From: Paulinella micropora
Taxonomy: Eukaryota; Cercozoa; Imbricatea; Euglyphida
Direction: 5' to 3'
DNA: 27,722 nucleotides
Assembly (NCBI GenBank): GCA_009731375.1
Contig: BJOX01000168.1
Coordinates: 550,822 to 578,543 of the forward strand
In this document: in pieces, positions 17,480 through 27,000 of the stretch
Numbering within the stretch: position 1 is the stretch's first letter
Layout: every line of letters begins with the position of its first letter
Translations under genes and position numbers: made by a program
Notes under the pieces: model-generated
Told to the model about the DNA's origin: nothing
The model's input: only the letters and a program-made list of their open reading frames with translations
Databases searched by the model: none

Positions 17480-17480
17480 C
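17271..17480. repeat. TATC microsatellite
   Basis: About 50 TATC units with TGTC variants near 17390-17425. Confidence 0.95.
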
Positions 17481-17591
17481 TCCCTCCCATCCATGCATGT
17501 ATGTATTTTATGTCGCAGAAAGTCAACTTCGAACTATCAAGACTTATATATACACACATATGTATATGTGCGTGCATGCATTCATTTGCAG

Positions 17592-17619
17592 AAAAAGCGA
17601 AAGCCGTTCTGGATCTCAT
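17592..17619 (+). CDS. Possible short exon or exon relic
   Basis: Follows CATTTGCAG and ends before GTATGTTATG. In one frame it reads KAKAVLDL, closely matching KAKAILDK at 17870. Its phases do not fit neatly with the neighbours (28 bases), so it may be a decayed duplicate or an alternative exon. In another frame this DNA stays open to TAG near 17745. Confidence 0.2.
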
Positions 17620-17869
17620 GTATGTTATGTTCTGAAGGTGATGGAAGTTATGGATATATTACTGTGGACATTCAAGTGGCACACTATCCAACTTTGATCT
17701 CATCGTTCTCCGTCAATCTAACTGATACGACAAATCTGAAGCCATAGGACAAGAGCTTCCCAACGGTGTGCGTTGCATTTCCGTATCTCAAATATTGATT
17801 GAGAAAGATGAGGTCAAAGTTTGAATGTTTTGCCACCTGACAGTCCACAGTAATATGTATCTATTGCAG

Positions 17870-18034
17870 AAAGCAAAAGCTATACTGGACAAGCTGAAGA
17901 CTGGTGCCACCCTGGTACCGGTGGCACCGCGAAGGGTCCGCCAGGAAAAATTGGCAATGGAAAGAGTCCGGCCGGAGAAATTGGCAAGGGGGCTCAGCAG
18001 CAGCCGAAGCTCTCGGGCGCACCTAGATAGGTAG
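17870..18034 (+). CDS. Candidate last exon (basic tail)
   Basis: Follows TATCTATTGCAG. The phase-0 frame compatible with the 16878 exon reads KAKAILDKLKTGATLVPVAP, then two RVRxEKLA repeats, then a Ser/Arg tail to TAG at 18032. A second frame is also open and would give a Gly/Lys/Pro-rich tail, so the frame is not certain. The KAKA similarity with 17592 favours the first. Confidence 0.35.
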   Translation, partial: KAKAILDKLKTGATLVPVAPRRVRQEKLAMERVRPEKLARGLSSSRSSRAHLDR

Positions 18035-18113
18035 ATATGTAGATTTGTAGATATGTAGATATGTAGATATGTAGATATGTAGATATGTAGATATGTAGAT
18101 AGGTAGATAGATG

Positions 18114-18157
<44 letters not shown>
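18030..18157. repeat. TAGATATG and GATA repeats
   Basis: About eight copies of an 8-base gtagatat unit pass into a GATA array (about 18106-18157). Confidence 0.9.
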
Positions 18158-18522
18158 TTTTGAACTCTAAGAATGCCGCAAACTGTCGCGTTATGTATCA
18201 GTAGCTGTATGTATTGAAAGGTATGCCAAAAATCAATACTAAGTTATTTTTGTCTCATGAAAACTTGATTGCTATTTCTAGATATATATTAGAGTACTTG
18301 CCACTGAGTCTCCTAGATATGGTTCTTGAGTGGGAAGCGTAAGAAATAACATTGTAAAGTATTTGTATGTAAACTCCTAGAATAATGTTTTGTTCCCGGC
18401 ATTCTCCTTCTTTTCTACCGGTACTGAAGTTTCAACTTAGCACTGCACTGATACTATGAAAACGGTGAACTTGCTCACAAATGTTTTTTAGGTCGTTTTA
18501 GTGGAGTCCAAAACGGAGGCAA
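18158..18522. other. Non-coding spacer
   Basis: No repeat structure and no supported reading frame. Confidence 0.4.
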
Positions 18523-18835
18523 CTATGACTTTTCAAGCGGCAAGTTTTTAACATTTTTTAATCGCCCTGTTTTGTTGTAAAGATCCGACACGATGTGATC
18601 TGGTTTCGACCGTCCTTTAAAAAAAAATGATAATAATTGAAATTCAGCTGGCACATTTGAAGTTATATTAATAACGGCTAAAAGTTTTGTGTTATGTTTA
18701 TTAAAAAAGATATTGTCTATGTGCCTGCTACTGGATGCCGCCCGGCATCCATTATAAGTCACTTTCAAGTTCCATAAAATAATATTTCCAAAAATTTTAT
18801 TAAAATTAATATTAAATCTTTCATTTCAGGTATTA
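18523..18835 (-). CDS. AT-rich open frame of unknown nature
   Basis: The minus strand is open from about 18835 to TAG at 18523 (about 100 codons, no good ATG start). It contains FNINFNKIFGN, later NGCRAASSSRHIDNIFF and SKPDHIVSDLYNKT. The composition (Asn/Lys/Ile-rich) differs from the neighbouring genes and resembles AT-rich transposon debris. The spacing of FNINF, RHIDNIFF and DHI loosely recalls a LINE-type endonuclease, but the match is too weak to name. It abuts the poly-C gap. Confidence 0.25.
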
Positions 18836-18895
18836 AAATCAATAAAAATTTATTAATAATACAACTAATTTAATATTACCGCTCGGTCAGTGTCC

Positions 18896-18899
<4 letters not shown>

Positions 18900-18927
<28 letters not shown>

Positions 18928-19266
18928 TTTTTTTTTTTTTTCTCCCCCCCCCCCCCCCNNNNNNNNNNNNNNNNNNNNNNNNNNNNNNNNNNNNNNNNNN
19001 NNNNNNNNNNNNNNNNNNNNNNNNNNNNNNNNNNNNNNNNNNNNNNNNNNNNNNNNNNNNNNNNNNNNNNNNNNNNNNNNNNNNNNNNNNNNNNNNNNNN
19101 NNNNNNNNNNNNNNNNNNNNNNNNNNNNNNNNNNNNNNNNNNNNNNNNNNNNNNNNNNNNNNNNNNNNNNNNNNNNNNNNNNNNNNNNNNNNNNNNNNNN
19201 NNNNNNNNNNNNNNNNNNNNNNNNNNNNNNNNNNNNNNNNNNNNCCGGGGGGGGGGGGGGGGGGGG
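18900..19266. repeat. Poly-C / poly-T / poly-G tracts around a gap
   Basis: C run from 18900, then T run and a further C run, N from 18959 to 19244, then cc and a G run to 19266. The strand change C to G across the gap suggests either a foldback or a mis-joined contig. Confidence 0.8.
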
Positions 19267-20248
19267 ACAAGATAACATTAATATCAGCCTCATTCACCTG
19301 CGTCAACAGCTCTTTGGCAAGCAGGCTTTTGAAGTAGCCTGGCCTGCCATCTCCTTTCATTAAATAAAGGTTGGCTAAAACTGTTATCGAAAATTTCAGG
19401 TAATGCCTGTACGCATTCGTGATAATAAAGTCGAGCAAAATTAGAAAATCGACCTTTACCCAATTATGAGTGGCAATAGATAAATTAAGGGAAGTTGACC
19501 CGTGACGAGCGGAATTGAATATGTCTACCGCGTTAAAAGCTAAATAGTACAAGGCCACGGCCTGGCAGCGCGGAACCTGTGGCATAGACTGTGAAAAACG
19601 CGCATTCCGAGGTGTATCCGCCAAAGTAGTAGCGCAAGTGGCAATAATTTGCTGCTGATTATGGTCGTTTTGGTTGACTGCGAGCAGCTTTACCCCATCC
19701 TTTTCGCATACAGCTGAGTAAATCCCCCTTGGCGCCCCCCCCCCCCCCCCCCCCCCCCCNNNNNNNNNNNNNNNNNNNNNNNNNNNNNNNNNNNNNNNNN
19801 NNNNNNNNNNNNNNNNNNNNNNNNNNNNNNNNNNNNNNNNNNNNNNNNNNNNNNNNNNNNNNNNNNNNNNNNNNNNNNNNNNNNNNNNNNNNNNNNNNNN
19901 NNNNNNNNNNNNNCCCCCCCCCCCCCCCGGCACTATGGACAACTCCGCCTTCTTACCAACAGCCTCTGCAAAAGCACGAATAGGTAGAAAAGGGTCTGCA
20001 TCTGTAGGGGGGTGGGGGGGGGGGGCAAGCCTTAGGCACTTCAAAATTGAATCGAACCGATTAAGGGGCATTATCTTTCCAAAATCATCCCCCGGTAGCC
20101 CATCTGTACCCATTTCACACGTTTTCGACCAACGACATCGTCCGCGGCCCCCATCCGCTAAGGAAGTCTTGATAAGGATGCACACAAAAGACCAAAACTC
20201 TGCCTCTGTCAATGGGACTCTTAGACGGGGGTACGTCTCCTTGACGGA
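19267..20248 (-). CDS. piggyBac-type transposase (gapped, partial)
   Basis: Minus strand, open from after a TAG at 20249-20251 and interrupted by poly-C and N at 19736-19928. The N-terminal part reads PLTEAEFWSFVCILI, then NRFDSILKCLRLA, then DPFLPIRAFAEAVGKKAELS. The part after the gap includes CEKDGVKLLAVNQND and then VPRCQAVALYYLAFNAVDIF followed by a NWVKVDFLILLDFIITNAYR block. This order (LT..EfW..., R...i...Lr, pir.f, then VD..n and W...f..l..NAY) matches DDE_Tnp_1_7 of piggyBac-like elements. The first catalytic Asp region (after ELSIVPG) falls in the gap; the late VD pair is present. No ATG is seen at the start; an upstream exon may exist (TTTGCTAG precedes the frame). No terminal repeats were identified. 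Confidence 0.75.
19736..19928. repeat. Poly-C tract with internal gap inside the transposase
   Basis: C run, N at 19760-19913, C run, replacing the middle of the piggyBac-like coding region. True coding DNA must be missing here. Confidence 0.85.
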
Positions 20249-20309
20249 CTAGCAAATACCAAGTTGTCTGTAAAGTGGGGTGTGCTGTAAAGTCGCTTGG
20301 ATGATGCTT

Positions 20310-20364
20310 AAGTGAAGCTCAAGTGAAGCTCAAGTGAGGCTCACGTGAGGCTCAAGTAAAGCTA
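20310..20364. repeat. 11-bp tandem repeat
   Basis: Five copies of aagtgaagctc with small changes (aagtgaggctc, acgtgaggctc, aagtaaagcta), upstream of the transposase on its own strand. Confidence 0.85.
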
Positions 20365-20539
20365 CAAAAAACATGTGCAGCAGTTTATCTATATCAGTAT
20401 TCTCCAATTATTCCCATCAATTGAGTGGAAAAAAGTATCCATGTTACAGGAAAGCTTAATTTTGATATTAATAACGTCAACAGTGATGAAAACAAAGTAA
20501 ATTTATTAAAAACTGATAAAAGTGATTCAGCTAGAACTA

Positions 20540-21835
20540 CTACGTCACTGGTGGATAGGCGAACTCAACTCCTGCCTCCTGTAACCACAGTCTAGTGTCT
20601 TCTGAGAGCTTACCCTGCTTTGTCAAAGTAACTTCTCTACCAATAGCTTCGGAAATGATGTTACAGCTATACTCCGTATCTTTGTATTTTTCAACTAGAC
20701 TACCTGACGGCTTAGCCTCACATGCCATTAAGGCATCATCTCGTCTGTCTATCCAAGCAGGCAGGAATTTCCCAATCAAGGGATTAGCATCGTCAGGGCT
20801 TTCTTCTGGCAACAAGTACCATACTTTGAAGGAACCAGTTTTTACATCACCTTCAAGTTCTGTGGTATGCATACGCGCACGCACTTGAGCGAGCCAGACA
20901 GTACTATCACCATCTTTCACAACTGCAATAGAACGTAATGGTGGCACATACAACAGGTTATCATTATCAGCACTGCACGCATCTCCTTCCTCTGGATCTA
21001 CATCTGCTTCTTGAGATGCACCTGCCGACGCAGGCGACGCGGATTCTGGCTGCTCCTGCTCCTGTTCCTGCTCCTGCTGTTGCACCTGCTGCTGCAGCCG
21101 CTGCTGCACCTGCTGCTGCACCTGCTGCTGCACCTGTGGCGTCGAAGAAGGTGTCAAGATGGTCGACGTTGATGCTGCGGTAAGCGGCTGCTGCGCATCT
21201 TGATGTTCTTCTAGTGAGTGCTCATCGCTGAACAGTCTCACTTCAACTAAACTCTCGCTGAATGTGACATTGCGAGTCTGATTGGGTTTGTCCTTCCTCC
21301 GGATAAGGCCTCCATTGTTAATAACGCCACCTCCAGTAATATTACAAGGGGGAGCTTCTATCGACAGTGGTGCAGACTCAGATAGAAACTCCGCTTGTAA
21401 AATCCTTGCGCTGGCTTGGCCGCTGCTTGAAGTGGCTGGAGTTGTAGCCTGTGACTGCTGAGAGGATTCAGAGGTAGCCACTTGCTGCAACTGCGAGGGG
21501 GGACGTCGAGTCGGACGCAGGTTGCAACTGCTGAGAGGATTCAGAGGTATGCTGCTCCAACTGCGAGAGGGTGCCAGATGGCGACAACTGCTGCTCCGCG
21601 TGCGCCTCCGAGTCGACAGCAGAATGTGACGGCGAGCGCTCTTTAGCAAGTCTCCTGCTCTTGCGTGAAGGTTCCTCCTCTTCTTCTTCACAGTGCCTCT
21701 TCTTCTTCATCTTCTTAGATTTCTTCTTCTTGTACTTTTTCTTCTTGTTCTTCTTACTCCTTGCCGCCTTGCCTCTCTTCCCTCCTTTGCTGCTGAATCC
21801 ATCGACATCTGATTCGCGATTTAGGCGCGCTAAGT
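20540..21835 (-). CDS. Lys-rich/Gln-rich protein with unrecognised C-terminal domain (needs one frameshift)
   Basis: From about 21835 the minus strand reads a very basic stretch (KKNKKKKYKKKKSKKMKKK) followed by acidic E-runs and SRKSRRLAKERS, suggesting nuclear localisation. This frame ends at 21468, but the adjacent frame continues to TAG at 20540. TSESSQQ occurs twice, once in each frame, on either side of a G6 run (21497-21502), so a 1-base error or mutation there is the likely break. The middle is Gln/Ser-rich with QQQVQQQ repeats from CTG-type repeats. The last 150 residues look folded: NLLYVPPLRSIAVVKDGDST, then VWLAQVRARM and later a FLPAWIDRRDDALMACEAK block. It could be a chromatin or transcription factor; no family was recognised. 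The true start may be an upstream exon, because a stop precedes the frame at about 21845. Confidence 0.55.
21495..21503 (-). other. Frameshift site at homopolymer
   Basis: C6 on the coding strand (G6 on the given strand, 21497-21502). Removing one base restores one frame through both TSESSQQ copies. No GT...AG intron in the interval has the right length modulo 3. Confidence 0.55.
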
Positions 21836-21933
21836 TCCATGACTAGCTCCAGTTTAGCTTCAAGGCTAGCGAATACAAGGCTTTCTTGCAGCAGGAAAAG
21901 ATCGGTAATTATATATGTTTTAATTATTTCATC

Positions 21934-22054
21934 TGTTGCACAACATCCTTGCTCTGCGCGCAACATGCTTCCACTCCCGATCTTTTCATGTGTTGCACAT
22001 CACCTGCTTCTCCCGATTCTCATGTGTTGCACAATATCCTTGCTCTGTGCGCAG
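21934..22054. repeat. Imperfect triplicated TGTTGCACA-type repeat
   Basis: tgttgcacaacatccttgct (21934), tgttgcacatcacctgctt (21991) and tgttgcacaatatccttgct (22025) are related copies. The first and last also share the following tctg.gcgca, and the last copy ends in the splice acceptor GCGCAG at 22054. Confidence 0.7.
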
Positions 22055-23073
22055 CCCCAAAGTTTCGGTACCTGGATTCATGGCATATGTCCGACAAGCG
22101 ATCGATTGTGTATCTGATTCACAAGATGGATCAGTTTGGCGCGAAGGTACATAACTTAGTTGTGCATGCAAAGACTGGACGTGACGCTGTGGTAATTTCT
22201 ATACATGCCCTGCTCTTGGCCTAATAGATTTACTCTCCAGGAGTCGCATACGCATCCTCCCACGCTCGGAATGACAAGGTGGTTGTCATGGATATGCGCC
22301 TGGACAGAGACGCGGGGCGGCACTGCGATCATTGCACGCAGATGAAAGGTAGTCCGAATTTCCTTCTAGCTGTGATCACTTAGGTACACTGGCTCAATAA
22401 TTATAAATTCATATACATTATGTCAGGTGAGCCCGCGCCCGGCCATACCAGAGGCAAGGCTGCAATCGAGTGTCCCGTCCTTACCAAAAAAAATCCTCCT
22501 CATACTCCAGTCCTGTTTGGGGCGAACAGCGAGCGCAGCCTGAGCCGCGATGAAATAAGGCAAGCTGATCAGGTAGGCTTCCTCTGTCTTTTTGGTACCA
22601 GTTTAATTTGTTACATTGTGAACTTGCAGGCGGAGCTTAAAGAGATTTCAGAGCAAAAGTCGATCGAGGTGCTTCTGAATTCTTACCGAAAGGACGAGCT
22701 TGTTCAGGAGCTTCAAGACTCAGGCGTTGCTATGCCTGAACATAAAGATGTTGTTTTGCTGCGACAAGCGTTGCTGGTAGCGTGACAGTCGCACCCTGCA
22801 TCCATTGATCCATGAACAGATGTGCAATAATGTAACAAATGCATTTCTTTTCAGGGTGCTTACTTCAATAATGGCTTTCGCGGGATACCTGCAGTAGCTG
22901 AGAATGTGCGGCGAAGAATTACAGAGCAGAAAAGAAAGGCAAACCTTCGGCGCAGAGCTGCGCAAGGCCTCGACGAGTCCTCATGCTCTGATGATTCCGA
23001 TTCTGCCACCGGCTACAGAGAAAAATCTGAGTCAGACTCGACGAGCGGTACATTACAACTTCATCTGCACTAG
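22055..23073 (+). CDS. Unrecognised multi-exon gene (five exons seen)
   Basis: Exons: 22055-22180, 22241-22348, 22427-22572, 22630-22776, 22855-23073. Introns are 60, 78, 57 and 78 bases, all GT...AG, with phases that keep one open frame to TAG at 23071. Product segments include RYLDSWHMSDKRSIVYLIHK, then NDKVVVMDMRLDRDAGRHCD with HCTQMK, then KSIEVLLNSYRKDELVQELQ and a basic/Ser-Asp-rich tail. No family was recognised. An initial exon from ATG 21839 (MTSSSLASRLANTRLS, donor TCG-GTAATT at about 21904) is possible, but its phase does not fit 22055 directly. A polyadenylation-like AATAAA lies at 23128. It converges with the transposase-like gene on the other strand. Confidence 0.6.
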
Positions 23074-23173
23074 CTGTGTTACTTTATAATAATTATTTTT
23101 AAATATGTTTATTCGCAGAAGTGGTACAATAAATGCAGTATACGTACACTCTGATGCCAAAGCTCTACGCGAT

Positions 23174-23977
23174 TTACCCTGCGCTCCACAACCAATCCTC
23201 CACTAGCTCAAACGATACACCTTGCTGCAGCTGCTCCGTCCTAAGGTGCTTGACGTAGCGGGCCTTGGAGCTATCGCAAAGGTTGTATGCGTGCGATGCA
23301 CACAGAAGATGTGATTCAAAGTGGATCCCATACTCTGCATGAATGCGAGACTCAAACCAAATTGCAGCCTTGTTGTGTAGGTCGCTTCCCCCATCCCCTG
23401 TTCTGTAGATAGTGTCGAAGTTTGCAAAGATCCCTGGCTCCTCCTGGTCTTCCTCTGCAGCAGGGACAAGAACCAATTTAACAAGTTTACAAGTACAGAC
23501 AATGATGATGAGGATGTGGCAAATGGCTAGGATAGGCCGGGGGGTGGGGCGGCGGGCGGGGCGGGACGCGCGGGGGGGGGGGGGGGGGGGGGNNNNNNNN
23601 NNGGGGGGGGGGGGGGGGGGGAGAATTCCAGCGCTATTACGATTTCAAGCTACTGCATCAATAATGCAATATTCTTACTATAACAATATTGCTCTAGTAC
23701 TTGCAGCAAAATGCGTACTTGGGCGATTATTTGTGTGTATGTGGTGCGGCTGAGGTGAATTTACTTGGCTTGTAGGAACGATCAAGATGGCGCTTCCAAA
23801 TTATGCGGGTTGAATGGCTATGATGTGGTATGTTGATGAAGTTATGAACGTATGTGTTCCGAAGCACACGATCAGAGTCCCTCCAGACAATCACGAACAC
23901 GAGGTCGTGGGCCTTGTCTCCTGTTTTCTCACCGGAAAATGAAATGAAGTCCTGGACACGGAGGGAGCGACAAGGTG

Positions 23978-24027
<50 letters not shown>

Positions 24028-27000
24028 AAAAANNNNNNNNNNAGTGGTAAGCGTTACATACGTCTAGTGTGCACTCAATGATACATGTAATAATATACAT
24101 ACATATATATACATACAAGGTCATATAATGTGTAACATTAACATATTTATACATACATTTGTACATGCATTCCCCCCTCCCCCTCTCTCTGTACCTGATA
24201 GACGACACATTCTCGTCCACCTGGCTTGAGATTCTTGATGAGAGACTGGAAGTGGGGCCGCTGGATGCCTAACATAAAAAAATTTAAAAATATTGTTATC
24301 GACTGCGAAACTGTGCTTACCTAACTGTTGGAAATGGATCTCGGCGTTAGCTTTTTGCTTGCGCAGCTCCATAATGCGGATACGGTTCTGCAGGGGTAGA
24401 TCCTGCCCTTCCTGCTGCTTCAGCTCGCGCACCCACAATGTGAAGTTGTTACAATATTCGCAAGGGCTAGACTTAGTCGCTAACCTCCATGTGATGCTGG
24501 GTTTCATGCGGAGAATCCTTTCCAAGGTGCGCTTGTCGCGGGCATGGAAAGTGTGGTTGCAAACCTTATTAGCATTGCGAGCTGCTGAAGCTTGGGAGGA
24601 TGATGATGATGACGATGAGGAGGAAGAAGATGAAGAAGAGAAGGAAGAGTTCGCTTGCGAGGGGGAGGAGGAAGAGGAGGAGGACGAGGAGGAGGTCGAG
24701 AAGGAGGTCGAGAAGGAGGTCGAGAAGGAGGTCGAGAAGGAGGTCGAGAAGGAGTTCGAGAAGGAGGTCGAGGAGGAGGAGGAAGAAGAAGAGAACGAGG
24801 AGGAGGACGAGGGGGAGGACGACGAGGAAGATGAAGCAGAAGAGGAGGAGGAAGAGGAAGAGGAAAAGGATGATGATGATGAGGAGGAGGAGGAGGAAGA
24901 AGAAGAAGAAGAAGAAGAAGAAGAAGAAGAAGAATAAGAAGAAGAAGACAATGCGCTCGAGGAGGACGGGTCCGAAGAGGAAGCTAATGTGGCGGGTGCA
25001 CCTTGCTCCTGGTCTATCATGCAAGACCCGTCACATGTATCTAGGTTCTTGATGAATGCTTGCAGATTATTCATTTAGAGTGTTGGTACTCACGCAGATA
25101 ACCATGCTCGTCACCGTACCTGCCTACCAGGGTTTTTGTAATCTCCTCAGTCGCCTCACCTCTACACCACTTCCAGAATGTCTCATGAGTCCCATACCAG
25201 AGGTTAGTCAGCCCACCCCGATTTGTGTGAAAACCCCTTGGATATTATATCCCTGGTCACATCTATCTCTGCATCTGATAACCGCTCGCGCCTGAGGCCA
25301 TGCTGGGTGCCTTTGACAAACAGCTCTCTTGGAGGAGCCACGCCCGCAGACACGTCGCGAGCATGCTGAGCCGCCTTGGTGACATATTGTTTGGACGCAG
25401 GAGCAGTCTCAAATATAAGCCCAAAGTCTATCCAAGTCATACCCACTTTCAGGATGCCCAGTATGTCTTTCTTATGAGCTGACCTGTCAGGCAGTTGCTC
25501 AACTAATCTTCGGATGCCATCTATTGCAGCGGTCCCTGCCTGTGCTGACTGCATGGCACTAGATGCGATGGAATACTCTCTCTCACCCTTAGATGAGAGG
25601 ATGCAATCACAGAGCTCTTGGTCTTCAATATTATTTTCCGTCAGCACCTTGCTGATGTGCCGTTTGGAATTAGACTTGCGGGAGGACATTATCCTAGCAG
25701 CATTTTTTGCACCTAGGGTGCTGACATTGATATGGGGTCGCCCGACCAAATTGGGCCGTAAGTGCGAAGGACGTGTAGTAGGTCGAAAGGTGGTTGGTAG
25801 TTGTGCAGCAGGACGGATTGCTCGCGGTGATAAGGCTTGGAATGTTGCTAGGTGCGGCATGGCTGCTTGCCTTATTCCAGCCTGTGGCAATAGGCTGAAC
25901 CTAGCGGTAAGCTTTTGTGAGGTGGAGTCAGTTGCTGGAGCATGCGATTGCCCCCGCAGCTGACTAGCACTATATGCAGTTGCAGGTGCCCCTCGGCTGC
26001 GGGGTCCTGAACTTGTGACGGCAGGTGCTGACGGGGCAGTTAAGCGCCTAGGCTGCTGCGGTGGCAGTCTACTTGGAGGCGGTGCCAGACCCGCAGGAGG
26101 GCTGGAGGGTCGCACCGTAGCATATTACGGTGGCGGATGCGAACTCCCACTGCCTACATAAAGTAATTGTCGCTTCTGTTGAAGTTAGGGTTAGTAATAG
26201 GGTTAGGGTTAGCGAAATGCGAGGCATTGGGCGTGCCGGCGTCGATGTAGCGAGGGTTGAACCTTACGAATCAGTCGGAGTTGCTGCCAATGGAGCAAGA
26301 GCCGGTCTGGGTCCAAAATAGCCAATTATCGGTCGAAATGGTGACGTGAAAACTGAGTCAGTCATGGACAGTGCTCGATTGACCAATGCGGTAGTTGTGC
26401 AGCAGGACGGAATGCAGCGGTGGATGCGGTTGATGCCGTGGCAGGGGTGTCGCTCCACTTGCTAGACTTACAGGGTGGGCAAACGGACCGACAGGGGTGA
26501 TAGGAGGTACCCTACCAATAGGGGCCATCGCTGTTGCACCCGCGGGCATCGTAACTGGAGTAAAGGCCAACGATGGGGTAGCGACAGGGGGCGATGTTGC
26601 AGCCGTTGTTGGTACAGTTGGGGCACTGGGGCTCGTTGATGGTGAATCAGCGGTGTAGATCCCGGAGAAGTATTTCCCAGGGCTATTGCTGGCGTCGAAC
26701 CAATCAGGGTCGATGGGGACACGGTAACTGTAGTGCTTGCAGGGGCTGGAAGTACCAATCCATGAAGTGATCCAGGTGCTCCAGGCATCGAAGTCGAAAT
26801 AGGTAAATGATTAACATATACCTCGAGGGGGATGAGAGTACCCAATTGGTTCCAGAGAGCCTCCTGTTGAGCTGCAGAGCCTGTAGGTCCCAAATACTCC
26901 TGGTAGATGTCGTGGGCCGTCACGTTGGGATTGCACATCAGCGTGAGGGATGGTGTCGGTACAAATGGTAGATGAAGCAAATTTGTTTGCTTATCCTTGA

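Noticed and set aside
18896-18902. TTAACCC as a piggyBac TTAA target and terminal repeat start
   Set aside because: The CCC is the start of a poly-C gap tract, and no inverted partner was found near 20250-20500.
24293-25052. Glu-rich and Arg/Lys-rich plus-strand frames over the purine tract
   Set aside because: Shadows of the minus-strand coding exon, which has splice-compatible neighbours and recognisable motifs.
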